In this document: piece after piece, positions 30,888 through 43,529 of the stretch
Position numbering within the stretch: position 1 is the first letter of the stretch
How the letters are laid out: each line of letters opens with the position of its first letter
Source of the DNA: Hirudinaria manillensis
Taxonomy: Eukaryota > Annelida > Clitellata > Hirudinida > Hirudinidae
DNA: 64,000 nucleotides
NCBI GenBank assembly: GCA_034509925.1
Contig: CM067533.1
Coordinates: 7,384,535-7,448,534 of the forward strand
Reading direction: 5' to 3'
Translations under genes and position numbers: made by a program
The notes under the pieces: model-generated
Database searches by the model: none
The model's input: only the letters and a program-made list of their open reading frames with translations
What the model was told of the DNA's origin: nothing

Positions 30888-33800
30888 TTCATTGGGAATG
30901 GCACTCAAAGTGACTGGCTTAAAACATTTTTCTTCCAAGATTTTGTGATGACTTGGATCCCATGTGTCTTTCTATTTGTTACTTCTCCATTTTATTTTGT
31001 TTTTGCATCAAAATCAAAGGAAAACTTCAATTCTGCTATATGCTTGTCTAAATCAGTTTAGTGTACCTTTTTTTGGTTAATTAGGATTTAATTTGCTTTT
31101 GTTGACAGTTACACATTCATTTGTAACCTTTTAGGTTTTAGGAAGTGGCCTTATTGTGATATACATTCTTGATTTGAGTTATCGTGTGCATGAACACTTC
31201 AGTCTTGCTTGCAAATGCCCATTACATTTACTGCAACCATGTGCACTTCTTGTCTCCGAGGTTAGTTGATATTAATATCAATCAGGTCAGAACATTGTTA
31301 TTAATGGCATTTATTGGCAATCACTTTATTGATTAGATGCAAATATACCAGTTGAAGTCTGCAAGCAGTAAGCAGACGATAATGGCTCAAAAACAAAAAG
31401 TCATTTAACACTAACTTTAATGCTACAACTTATTGAGAATTACTAATTCAGGTGTTGGCTACATTGTTGGTGCTATCTGACAAACAGAACGGAAGGAGAA
31501 CAAACTCTTTGATATTTTTGTACCGACTGCTGATGGAAATCTCCATTTGCTTCATTGTTTACATCTCCACGAGGTGTTTAATGCATCCTGGAGAATTTAT
31601 AGAGGTGATTTGTTTCTCTTGCATATTAATTAGTAATAGTTAGCTAATATGACTTCATGGCTTCATTTATTATTGATAAATTTATTCTTTAAATATTAAC
31701 ATATTTATTATATTTCTATTTTGAAATTATGTCTGATATCATCCTTTTAAAAATTGCATCGAATTGAATATCAGATGTTGGTGATAATGGCAATGGCTAA
31801 AGCTAATTAATTAAGTAATTAATCAATCAATTAATTGGTAATTGTTGACTTATTGTGTCCTGTTAAATTATGGACAAGGTTCAAGTGAGTGCACTAAGAC
31901 AGCAGACGATTCATTAAAACGCGCCAAACAGCAGAAAGTGGTTGTCAATGTGTTTACAAAAGCAGGTATTCCATGGCCACCAACACCACTGCAAGTTGGG
32001 AAGTGTTGTTGTCCTATCAATTGTTCTACTATTCAATACATTGCTTTTGATTCTTTCTGGTTTCGTTTCTGACAAAGACTCGTCTGCAATTGTTGGAGAA
32101 GTATGTTTGTTTTTTATTTATTTATTTTATTTTTTTTAAGAGCTTGGAGTTGCTTTACAAACTGTTTATTAATTTTTATTAATCTATTACTAATTTGTGA
32201 TCTTTGATCGATAAAGATCTGAATTTGAAATTAATTTTGTTAGAGAACTTCACCTGAGAAATCAACATCTCTTGTGTCCTTGTTGACCTTTTGCTGGTTT
32301 TCAAGGTTTATGTTTGACTAATGTTACAGTATAATTTTAATGTGGCAATTATTGAATTTCTATCTTAAATATTTTTATTTTAAATATTTTATCTTAACTA
32401 TTAAAATATGAAAAAAGTTAACATGATTATATTGTAACACTATAACATTAATGACCCTGATAAATTGGCTAATTTTGCACTTGTGATAATCCAGAATTTA
32501 TTCTAAGGTATTCTGAGAGCTGATGCCAAGTAAAAAATATTCAATTTATAGATTTGTTTATAATGCTGGCAAGAAAGAGCTCAAATACTGTGATGTTTGG
32601 AACTTGCAAGAAGAGAATACTTGTGTCAATGTTTCAACAAGATTTCATAAGAAGTGGTTGGGTTTCAGATGCAAAAGGTTGTTTGCAAGCTACAAGTTAA
32701 AAAGAAAACATTACAAAAAAATTGACTAATTTTTTATGACTACTTATTATGCTACCAATGATGCTCCCTGTCAGATCCAATGATTCACAGAGGAAAGATG
32801 GTGAAGTGGTGGGCTTAAAAAGATCAAACCATGAAGAAAAATTTGAGAATTACAAAATTGAGGGCACAAAAGGAGATTCAAGCTTTGAGGAAAAGTTACT
32901 CATCGAAGTGGAATCATCTCTTGATTGTCATCACCTTCCATTGAAACTGAACCTCTTGAAGGTCCTTTTTGAGGCTTTTGGAGGCTCATTTGTGCTTGGA
33001 GTTTGTCTCAACGTGTCTCATGATCTGCTGATGTTCGCCTCTCCATACATCTTCAAGTTAAATCTTTAAATCTTTTAAAATCTTTTTAACGACAAATTGA
33101 AATTATTATTCTTTTGCAAAGAAGATTGTGTGCAACATGAATCAAAGCATTTTTTTTTAGTAAAGTAATTTACTGTCCAAGAGCATTTTTGGAAGCAAAA
33201 GCTGGTTTACAAACATGACTCTAGACAACTCTAAATCTAAATGTGCATATAACCATGAAATATGAAACATAAAATCATAGCATGTTGTTTTGGAATTTCA
33301 ATAAAAATTCTTTAAATCCTGAATTGATTCATATTTCGTTTGATAATCTAGGAACTTGATTGCATTTGTAATGAACGAGGAAGCACCCTTGTCAGAGGGC
33401 TTGCCCCTTGTGGGACTCCTTTTCGGTTGCTCTGTCGTACAAGTCCTGCTGAGACATCAGTACATGATGAAGTACAATGTCGTTGGTCTCAGGGTTCAGT
33501 CTGCACTGCTGTCTGCTATTTACAAGAAAGTCATAAATTTGATTCGATTAAATTAATATTTTATTAATATATAAAAATAAATAAATATTTTATTAAGATG
33601 TCGTATGCATGTCTAAATTGTGATTGATGTTTCCAGTCCATCGCGATTCGCCCCTCTGAGCAGTTTGGAGTTGGAGAGATTGTTAACCTGATGTCAGTGG
33701 ACGTCCAGAAAGTGATGGACATGGTGTCCATGATGAACTACCTGTGGTCATGCCCAGTCCAGCTGGTCCTGGGCACCTACTTCCTCTGGCAGCTGCTCGG

Positions 33801-34428
33801 GCCCTCGGTCTTGGGAGGGCTGTTCGTGGCCATTGCCATGCTGCCCGTCAACGCTTGGGTCGCCAAGAAGTGCAAAAGGTTCCAGGTTCGAAGAGTTGTT
33901 TTTACTTTTTTGTGGATGAATTATTTTTAATACCAATAAATCACTTGTAATTAAAGAAAAGAATTTTATTAATAAACTTTATTAATACAATTTTATTAAT
34001 AAATATTGCAGGTAAATCAGATGGCGTTCAAAGATGCCAGGATAAAACTGCTGGATGAAATAATAAATGGGATCAGAGTTTGTCTCCTCTTCTTTCTGAT
34101 CCATTAACTTCAAATCTTTCCGTCCATTTTCTTATGAATATGAACATTTATTTACATTTATTAGAAAATATGTTCTTTGAGAATGATGGACGTTATTAAT
34201 AGTTTAATATTAATTATTAATTATTATTAATATTAATAGAAATCATTAATAGTTTATTAATTTTAGGTAATCAAATTGTATGCCTGGGAGGCCATTTTCA
34301 AGGGCAAAGTGTCAAAGGTCAGAAGTGATGAACTGAAGGTTCTGAGAAGGGCTGCCTATTTGACCGCTGTTGCTTCATTTGCCTGGAGTTCAACACCATT
34401 TTTGGTTGGCATTTCAGTGATATCAACA

Positions 34429-34521
<93 letters not shown>

Positions 34522-35886
34522 AGGCAGTTAACTAATTATTTGTTAGTGGTGTTATTGATGTTTACTCAATTTATCATTTAGACCATATTTAATCTCAATT
34601 TATTATTTAAACCATATTTAATCCTCATCTTGCTTTCAAATCACCTTTCAAATTCTATCAAAGATTTCACTGTCCACCTTTGGACTCTATTTGTTGTCAT
34701 CTTCCGAGAACGTCCTGACAGCAGAGAAGGCCTTTGTGTCTCTGACTCTGTTCAACATCCTGAGGATGCCACTGTCCATGCTGCCCATGTTCATCACGAA
34801 CGTCGTTGTGGTGAGATCGGGATGGTGGGGTCCGGGGGAGCCCTGCCGAGCAGTCTCGAGCTTTATAGACTTGCTGTTGTTATTAATCTACGACTTTGAG
34901 TCCGTAGAGTTAGGAAATTAATTTGAATAAAATATTAATTCGTTATTATTCATAATATTTGACAATATTTGTGCATTGAGATTATTTTAAATGAATTATA
35001 AACAGACCAAGGTGTCAATAAAAAGACTGGAAAAGTTTTTGACGCTTGCAGAGTTGCAACCGAGACCTTCCTGCTCTGAAGAAATCCATCCTCGATTGAA
35101 ACTTTCAATCGATCCAGGTTGGACTTTGAATTAATTAAAATAATAAACTGGGCACTTGTCATTAATTAAAAGTTATAATTTATTAAATTATTAAAATGTT
35201 CCTTATGTAAATATTAATTATATTGCTTTAATTTCATTATATTATTATAATTATATTCATTTGTGTCTTTTTTTTTCCACTCCACTTTTAGCTGTTAGTT
35301 TCAAAAATGCCTTCATTGGCTGGGGAAAATTGGAGGAGAGAAATGTCATTTTGAGAAAGTTAAGAGTTTTGAAGCATAATATTTTTTTCTTTTGACATAA
35401 TAATAAAAATTATTACTACAATTAATATACTTGTTAGCCATAATTATAATGTTTTGCTTATTGAATGGCCAAGGCCATATATATTTTTGATAATCTTATT
35501 CTAATTTTTTGCATATCCCTGCACATCCAATAAGCTTTGCATTTATTTTTAGCATCAACCTGGAAATTCCCAGAGGTTGCATGGCTGCCATTGTGGGAAG
35601 CATTGGCAGTGGAAAATCCACCTTACTATCAGCCATTATTGGGGAAGCTCAATTCTTTGGGGGGGAATGCAATGTCAGGGTGGGGATCTTGGTTGGCTAA
35701 GCCATTGTCTCGTGCTAACTCTAGCTAATTATCTCATTTGTATTGCCTAATTCTTACATTAACATAATTAATAATAAATAAATAAATAAATAATAATTAT
35801 TATTTTTAATATACTTCTATTATAGTATAAAATAATATTAACTAATTGTTATGTCTGTTGTCATTGACTTCTAGACCTTGATGGTT

Positions 35887-35917
<31 letters not shown>

Positions 35918-38900
35918 GTAATATAAACTATAATAACAATATAAACCCGTTTATAAGGGTTCCATGGCTTACTCTGGCCAACAAGCATGGCTACAAAACA
36001 AAACCGTGAAAGAAAATATTCTCTTTGGTCTCGAAATGGACGAGGAGAGGTACAAGGAAGTGTTGGAGGCGTCTGCTCTTTTGCCGGACTTGGAGACTTT
36101 TCCAGCTGGAGACGAAACCGAAGTTGGAGAAAGGGTTTGATATGATTTTCAACATTCAACTCAACAGGTGGTCATATTATTATTTATTAATAATAATTAT
36201 TGGCATTTGTATTATTATTATTATTATCATTATTATTATTGTTATCATTATTATAGCTTTTATTATTGTTATTTTGTTATTATTATGGTTATTCTTATTA
36301 CTATTATTATTATTATTTCATTGTTATTATTTTCATTAATTTTATTATATCAATTTATAGGGTCTCACGCTGAGTGGGGGCCAGAAGCAGAGGGTGAGTT
36401 TGGCACGCGCAACGTACTCGGGCGCAGAGATCCACGTCCTCGATGACCCCTTTGCATCCGTTGACCCGCATGTTGCCAAACATCTCTTCGATCGAATCCT
36501 CTCAAATTCAGGTTTCCTTAAGGACAAGGTAGGGGGAAGTTCAAAATGTCTGCCACTTTTAATCTTTAGTTTGCTGTTAGATGTCCTGTCTTTTTGAAGT
36601 GAGTTTGTTTGATGAAAGTTTGTTGTGAATGTTTAATCAATATTTGTGTTTATTCAAATAAATTATTAATTACTTACTTACATATTTATATATATATATA
36701 CTTATACAAAACTATATATATATATATATATACTTATATAAAAATATATATATATTATATGCATACTCTTATATATAACATAATCTTACCAAGTTTACCC
36801 TAACATTTACACCATGTATATCATAGTACATTTACTATGTAATATGAATGAATAAATTAAAATAAATAAAAGTAAGAAATAAGAAGTAAGTCTTATCTAC
36901 ATCTTCATGAGACCATTTAAGCCTCAATGTCTCTTCATTGCCACCAGACGAGAATAATCAGCACCAACAACGTTTCCCTTCTTCCCCTCGTCGACCTCGT
37001 CGTCGTTCTCGACGGAGGCAAAGTTTCCGGGATCGGAAGTTACGACAAACTGTTGCTTAGCAACGAGGAATTCAGCCTTTTTGCCCGGAATTATATGTCT
37101 GGCAATAATTGCAAAGGTTTATTATTGATGTTTTGTTACATTTTTTGGCTCATAGACATTTTTTATTTTGATTCCAGAGGTTTTGTTTATTTTGGCTTTA
37201 CTTCTGCTTTTTATTTGATTAGGTACAGTAATTGAAATAATTTAAATTTATTCATATTATACTTGTAATTGAATATCTTTGAAATAAATTTGAAATCTGT
37301 TTGAAAATGTCTTTTCAGTTCATAAAGCCGTTGATAAACCTAACGGAAGGAAGAGAGTTCAAAGCTTAAATCACGAATTTCCTCTCCACGAAATGGAAAC
37401 TACCATCTCGAATTCCCTACTAAATTTAAACGACTCGTGTCATTATAAATCCTGCTTTGAAATAAACAACCAGAGGGATGAAGATTTTGATCAACCAATG
37501 GTTGGTGAAGCTATTTTATCATTTTGAATGAATGAATGAATGGATGGATGATATTATTATTGTGAAATTATCACTGTTATTATGAATTTATTATTACAGC
37601 TATTATTGTTGTTGTTGTTAAATGTTATGAAAAAGAATTAATTAATCAATTAATTACTTAATTATTTTTTATTTGATCAGCTGCATCAGATTTCAAACCT
37701 TGCAAAATCTGAAACATTCCTCGAGGAAGTTCTTTCAGAATCTGCCAAAACAGTTAATTTGAAGTTTGATCTGAAAACGAATTCCATTCACGACTTGGGC
37801 GACTGCAGAGGAGGGAACGATGGAAAACTCGTGAAAGATGAAGAAATTAAGAGAGACAAGGTTTTTTTTTATGAGCTGGATGATTAATTCTTAAAATCTT
37901 TTTTTTTTCTTTCTTTAAATTTTTGTAAAATCATTTAAACAACCATTTAAAATTGTCTTTAAAATTGTCTTAAAATTATTTAAATTTAACTGATTTAAAT
38001 GAATGCTTTATTTTATCGCCAGGTCAATTCAAAGGTGCTTCTTGAATATTTGACGTCCGTCGGTCTCCCGCTCGGGATCCTGACCGCGTCGACTTTTGCA
38101 ATCAACAACTGCCTCTCCGCGTCGACCAACATTTGGCTCGGAATTTGGACCGGAGGCGCCGGAGTTTGGAATTCTTCGATTTTTCCAGATCCTTTGTCAA
38201 ATTCCACGAGTGCCGATAGCGACGATCGGTCTTACTTCGGGCTCGGAATTTACGCCTGCCTCGGATTTTCCTACGGTGGAATTTTTATCGTATTTGATTG
38301 ATTTTTCATTCAAATCGTTTAAATTGACTAATTGGTGGCAAAAAAAGGTGGTGGTGGTGATGATGATCTGTAGATTGTCTGGTTTCACGTTTTTAGTCAT
38401 AAATTATTAATTCGTTACCAATAAATTTTAATCCCCAGTTTTGACCTTGTTGGCAAGGTCATTCTTCTCGGCTCTGGCATGCTCGAAGGCCTCCGAGGTC
38501 ATGTACTCGAAGATGGTCGATTGCCTTCTGTCGGTTCCTCTCTCGTTTTTCGATGAAACCCCAAAGGGAAGGATCATAAACAGGGCTTCAGGAGACGTCG
38601 CGACATTGGATTACGTCGTACCTTTCACCGTGTCTGGATTCTGCAACATAATCTTGGTCTGCCTCATCACCCTGGGGATAATCTCTGCCAACATTCCCCT
38701 GTTTGTTGCACCTTTTGTTGTCCTTTTGGTGCTCTACATCTTGCTTCAGGCATGTACACAAACATGGAGGAGGTTTTTCGTTCAATATGATTGGCATCAT
38801 CCCGAATTGTATTGTAATTTTACTCTCTCTCCCTCTACACTCATCAGTTATAGTTAAACTGGGATTTAATTAATATTTTGAAATATTATTGCACAACATA

Positions 38901-39597
38901 AATCGTTTCAAGATATTGAAATTGTTATTTTTTTTTGGTGCTCCTGCAGAGCTATTTCGTGTCTGCATCGAGACAACTGAGAAGGATGTCGTCCAATCTG
39001 AGATCTCACGTCTTCTCGCACCTCGGGGAGACCCTCCAAGGACTGTCGACGGTTCGCGCCTTCGGGGTTTGCAAGCGCTTCGTCGAAGACGTGCACGAGA
39101 AAGTGGACGACATGCAGGAAGTGTGCTACCTGTCGTATGTCTCCCAGAGGTTGTATTTGTGTTTGTCGTTTGTATTTCATCTCGAATACGTCTTTAGACG
39201 ATTACTTTGGCTGATTTTATCATCGAAAGTGGATCTATAATTGGCATATTATCTAGGATATAATTGACATTTTTTAAAAATTATTTGTCCAATTATTTTA
39301 TAATTATAAAACCATTTATTTTGGTTTTGGATTTTTAGGTGGCTGGGCGTCTGGCTGGAATTTATTGGTGTCGCATTGGTTTCGACAGTTGCCCTGATGG
39401 CGGTTCTGGGGAGGAGTGGAACAAGTGCAGGGATGGTTGCTTTGTCTCTCTCGTATGCCTTTGATGTTAGAATGTCATTCAAATATATTTGGATTTGTTC
39501 AGATTAATTATGAATGGGGTGAATGAGTGCACTTGTGAGAAAGGAGATGGATAGATGGATGAGTTGATTGATGGATGGATGGATGGATGGATGGATG

Positions 39598-39635
<38 letters not shown>

Positions 39636-42600
39636 TGCATAAATAGATGGATGGATGATCGGTTGGATGAAAAACAGTCTAAGGAAAATTCGTGTGGGAC
39701 ATCTGATAAAAAATAATTGAATCCTTCTCAGTAGCAGATAAAAACCCCTAATTAGTTTTTCTGAAATTGTGCCAGATAATCCAAAATCTGAATTCTCTGG
39801 TGACAATGTTTTGCGAACTTGAAACGAACCTGGTCGCAGTCGAAAGGATTAAGGAATATTCTGATCTTGATGCAGAAGCGAGTTGAAAGTTTTTACCTTT
39901 TAAAACTTTAATTAATTTCTCAGTTTTTTTTTTTAATAAACTAAATAAATTTTTTGGTCTATTTATGAGCAGGAAGCCAGGAAAACTTACCCCGCTCTGC
40001 CAACTCCGTCCTGGCCGCACGAAGGACGGATTGAATTTCAAAAGTATTCCTCCAAATATCGATCGGGTTTAGAGTGCGTTCTGAGAAATTTGTCGGTCCT
40101 CATAAAGCCGGGAGAAAAGGTTAAAATAATCTCAAATAAAAATATTCAGTTATTCAAATATTATTTATTATTTGCGAAATTACAATCTGGTTAGATGGTT
40201 TAGAATCATAAATAACATTAGCAATGTCGTATGTTTTGGCATTTATTCGTAAGTATTGTAGTGAGGTAATAATAACATAAGTTTTTATTATTATATTACA
40301 TTATTATTACATTATTATAGTATAGTAAGTTTACTGCATCATTGTATTTCCATTCAGAATCTTTTGATATGCAACAAGAGTGTGTTGTTATTAAATAAAT
40401 AAGTTCTTTGACCTTGATTACATTTGCATACATTAACCTATCGGGGTTAATTAAGGATGCAACAATAGGAATATTAATTATGCAATAGGACAGAACAATC
40501 AATTCACTAAGCATGGGTTTGAGACAATCATAACTTCTACAAGGATCGAATCAATGCTTGTTATTTGTAATTCAAATTATAAAATTTGACAATAAATGTA
40601 CAATTAAAGTTACAACAACATTTAAAGTTCTTATTCAAAATTAATAATGCAATTTCATTACATGACTGGTAAATAAATTATAAAATTTAAAACAACAAAT
40701 TCGAAAATTTATGATCTTTAACATTTAATATGGCAAATGCAAGTTTGAATAAATAAGATAAAAACTAAAGAAGTGATAACCATGCAGAGACAGTTTTAAA
40801 TAAAAGCATAGTGCATGGATATGGAGACAGAAATATACATCGGAGAGGATGCGGAAATCCCCAGGGATATTAGTGATTATGTGATGGCAGGTGTGATTGA
40901 GGATTTTATCAAGGATTTGACTAAGAGTGTGGGAGTGAAGAATTCAGAAAAGCAAGAGCAATCCACGACTCCAGCTATAGTGAAAGAGGAACAACAAGAC
41001 CAACAAAAAAAAACCATTCTGCTGTACTGCAATTCTAAAAGTTGCTGCGGTCTGTCGCTAGAAGTGATGATAATGAACGACGCCGAATTGGAATGTCCCA
41101 TTTGCTACTGCTCGCTCGAGTCGCAGAAAATAGCCATGTTGGATTGCTGCAGACATACTTTCTGTCAATATTGTGCAGAAAGGACATGCTACATAAAAGA
41201 AGCAACAAGAGAAAGAAGAATGAGAAGAAAGTAAGTCACGACCTATTATGTCTTCTATTACCTCGGACCGAACGAGCTCGTATTTCCATAGACTAATTTA
41301 TTTATTTTTTTTAGCGGAGCACTTTGCCCAGTTTGCAGGAGTAGTATTACGCAGACAATGCTCATGAGCTCAAGAATTTTGCCACTTCAGTTGGGTATCG
41401 ATTTGAGGAAACATACCTTTTGCACTCTTTGGAATCCAGCTATGAATTTGAAATATCTTAATGCGAGCTGGCTTGAACTTATATGTTTCATATATAGGAC
41501 ACAAAATGAAGAAAAATTCCTTGGAGCCCAAGGATTGACCTGTATCAACCTCAAAGCATACCAGAAAGATGGGAGTATCGTTCACCAAGAAGAAAGCTTA
41601 GCTATTATCAAAACAAAAGAGGGACATGTTCGAACCATGTTTTGCTGTTTCTTCCTGAACCTGTCGATAAGGCTGATGGTAATGGACGAAGAATTTGATT
41701 TTGAAACCGACGACGAAGCAGCTGATGAAGTGGTCGATTGTCTAAACGAGCAAATAAGGGCCTGTTGGAAAGTATTGCCGAAACTCCTGAGTTCCGACCC
41801 GAGGAATATCGGACGGTCGTACGTTCGCAAGTTTGGAAAAGTCAGTTGTTTTCTCGTTCTCCATGGTTTGAACAGGGAAGTCAGAAGAGGGATTCATTGT
41901 GAACCGATGAGAGAAAAACTCAGTCAACTGAAAAAATGCAATTTTGATGAAACTCATTTAGCTAAATTAACGAGCAAAAGACCTCCGTTAGACCTGCAAA
42001 AGTTGACAGTCGATGAAACGATTAGAACAACAAGTTGTTGTTCACCCAAAGTGACTTTTGAATAAATTTCTTTGAGGTGTTTAATTAGTTTGTGCAACTT
42101 GTTCAAAATATATGGCCATGAAATCGGTTTACGTGACATCAATAGTTTCCATAAAATTAGAATCACTCTGTCAATTTCAAATCAACTTCCATCTTTAAAT
42201 CTATTTTCAACCTTTCTTTTTAAAATGTCAACAGCACATCATTGACAATGTGTCAAACATTTACTCCTCGATTGCAGATCGGCATCGTTGGGAGAACAGG
42301 CTCTGGCAAGTCATCTATATTCATGTCCTTGTTCGGAGTTCTCAATGCATCTGAAGGGAGAATAATCATTGACGGGATGGACATCACCGACATTCCTCTG
42401 AGGATTCTCAGATCCAAGATGACATTGGTGCCTCAGGTATGAATGCACATTCCAAATTCTTTTTTTGGCTGGGCTCTGTCATTAAATTCTTAAGGCCTTC
42501 ACACAGGATCCCGTGATATTTTCCGATTCCATCAGATTCAACCTCGACCCGACCGGGGTCTGCTCGGATGGAGAACTCTGGAGTAGTTTGGAAGAGACTG

Positions 42601-43207
42601 GTCTGAAGAAGCACATTTTTGGTTTGTCTGGCCATCTGGACTATGAATGCAATCCAAATGGTAGCATGTTGAGGTTATTTTATTAGTAAATTTGTAAAGA
42701 TCACCAAAATTAATTTAATTACATTAAACATTTAATTTAGTTTGGGGCAGCAACAATTACTGTGCCTGAATAGAGCCCTTCTTAGGAAAAGTCAAATACT
42801 AATGCTGGATGAAGCTACAGCATCGATTGATGTTGAGACAGAAGATTACATCAAGAGGTTTTTGGACAGGAAGTTCATGAGCAGGTCCTCTTATGGAAGA
42901 TCAGATCTTGACTTGAACCTAGACCCGTTCGTCAGAAGTTTGGGCTCGGGCAACCCAAGAATAGCGCAGAACTCCTCGGTGGAGTCGTGCACTCTCATTA
43001 TAATAGCTCACCGATTGAGCACAGTTTTAAACTGTGATAGGTTGCTATATCTTATTATTTCATACTAAGTCAGCCTTCTTACTATTCATTTATGTCTACA
43101 GGATATTACTGATGGAAAATGGGAAATTGGAGGAGTCTGCTGAACCCAAAAGTCTCGTCGCCGATGAAAATTCAAAATTTTATAAGCTTTATAATAATCG
43201 CATTTAG
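30888..43207 (+). CDS. ABCC1: ABCC/MRP1-type full transporter with TMD0 (first exon missing)
   Basis: Thirty exons, 1617 residues: 30888-31055, 31135-31260, 31452-31604, 31996-32100, 32244-32305, 32552-32677, 32775-33056, 33352-33529, 33637-33885, 34012-34077, 34267-34404, 34664-34810, 35006-35117, 35292-35358, 35553-35679, 35958-36134, 36361-36528, 36948-37116, 37319-37500, 37681-37860, 38023-38275, 38439-38749, 38950-39149, 39339-39465, 39776-39877, 39973-40119, 42278-42436, 42507-42673, 42741-43040, 43102-43207. Exons 1-4 encode TMD0; TMD1 follows ([17 protein letters not shown]). NBD1 has Walker [15 protein letters not shown] and Walker B HVLDDP. NBD2 has [20 protein letters not shown] and IIIAHRLS. 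Such pumps export organic anions and glutathione conjugates. The NBD1 switch histidine is replaced (RIISTNN), and NBD2 carries an insertion before its H-loop. The 38749 donor is GC. The junction at 39877/39973 can equally be read as 39881/39977. The N-terminal exon was not found. Confidence 0.87.
34431..34520. repeat. (ATT)n microsatellite
   Basis: About 90 bp of ATT triplets in an ABCC intron, starting 26 bp after the donor at 34404. Confidence 0.96.
36196..36334. repeat. Interrupted (ATT)n tract
   Basis: Imperfect ATT-rich microsatellite filling the short ABCC intron 36135-36360. Confidence 0.85.
39550..39660. repeat. GGAT/GATT tetranucleotide repeat
   Basis: GGAT units followed by GATT units in the ABCC intron 39466-39775. 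Confidence 0.9.
40815..42065 (+). CDS. RING-finger (C3HC4-type) protein, nested in an ABCC intron
   Basis: Two exons, 40815-41230 and 41315-42065, joined by an 84-bp GT-AG intron, give 388 residues. The gene lies wholly within the 2.16-kb ABCC intron (40120-42277), on the same strand. The RING is split by the intron: CPIC, then [12 protein letters not shown], then across the junction LCPVCR. This fits C-x2-C, C-x-H-x2-C-x2-C and C-x2-C, and suggests an E3 ubiquitin ligase. The acidic N-terminal 95 residues and the C-terminal ~240 residues (with an acidic patch [15 protein letters not shown], and a cysteine-containing stretch CTLWNP) match nothing I recognise. Base composition and intact splice sites argue for a live gene rather than a retrocopy. 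The TAA stop lies inside an AATAAA (42061-42066). Function is inferred from the RING only. Confidence 0.75.
42061..42066 (+). terminator. Poly(A) signal overlapping the RING gene stop codon
   Basis: AATAAA whose internal TAA (42063-42065) is the stop codon of the nested RING gene. Confidence 0.45.
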
Positions 43208-43529
43208 TGTTGGTGCTAATCACGTATATTGGCGGTATTACTGCGAACGGTTGGTGACTGCCTCGGGAGCACCATTTCTTTAGAAATTATTTAAATTACG
43301 TTTTTGAGTGGTTGAGTATTTTAATTCAATAAATTCATGATAGAAAAATGACTTTGGAAGTGAACCCGCATCTTGGTCTTGGTGTTTGTCCTCTGCTTGT
43401 TTATAGTTCAGCTGCTTCCCGACTTTCGGTTTCTCGAATGAGTGCATAAACTTTTCAGAGCATTTAGAATTAGATCAAATTTGATAAGATCAGGGGTTTC
43501 AGCCCGATGGACATACTTCAAACGCTAGC
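43208..43529 (+). promoter_or_regulatory. Short spacer between ABCC stop and mitofusin start
   Basis: 322 bp. It holds an AATAAA at 43328-43333, about 120 nt after the ABCC stop, so ABCC transcripts probably end near 43350. That leaves under 200 bp for the mitofusin promoter and 5' UTR, unless they overlap the ABCC 3' end. No TATA box seen. Confidence 0.45.
43328..43333 (+). terminator. Candidate poly(A) signal of the ABCC gene
   Basis: AATAAA about 120 nt after the ABCC stop codon and about 200 nt before the mitofusin start. Confidence 0.5.

Noticed and set aside
30902..30904. ATG near the first ABCC exon as start codon
   Set aside because: It is out of frame with the conserved TMD0 sequence that starts at 30888; a separate upstream exon is required.
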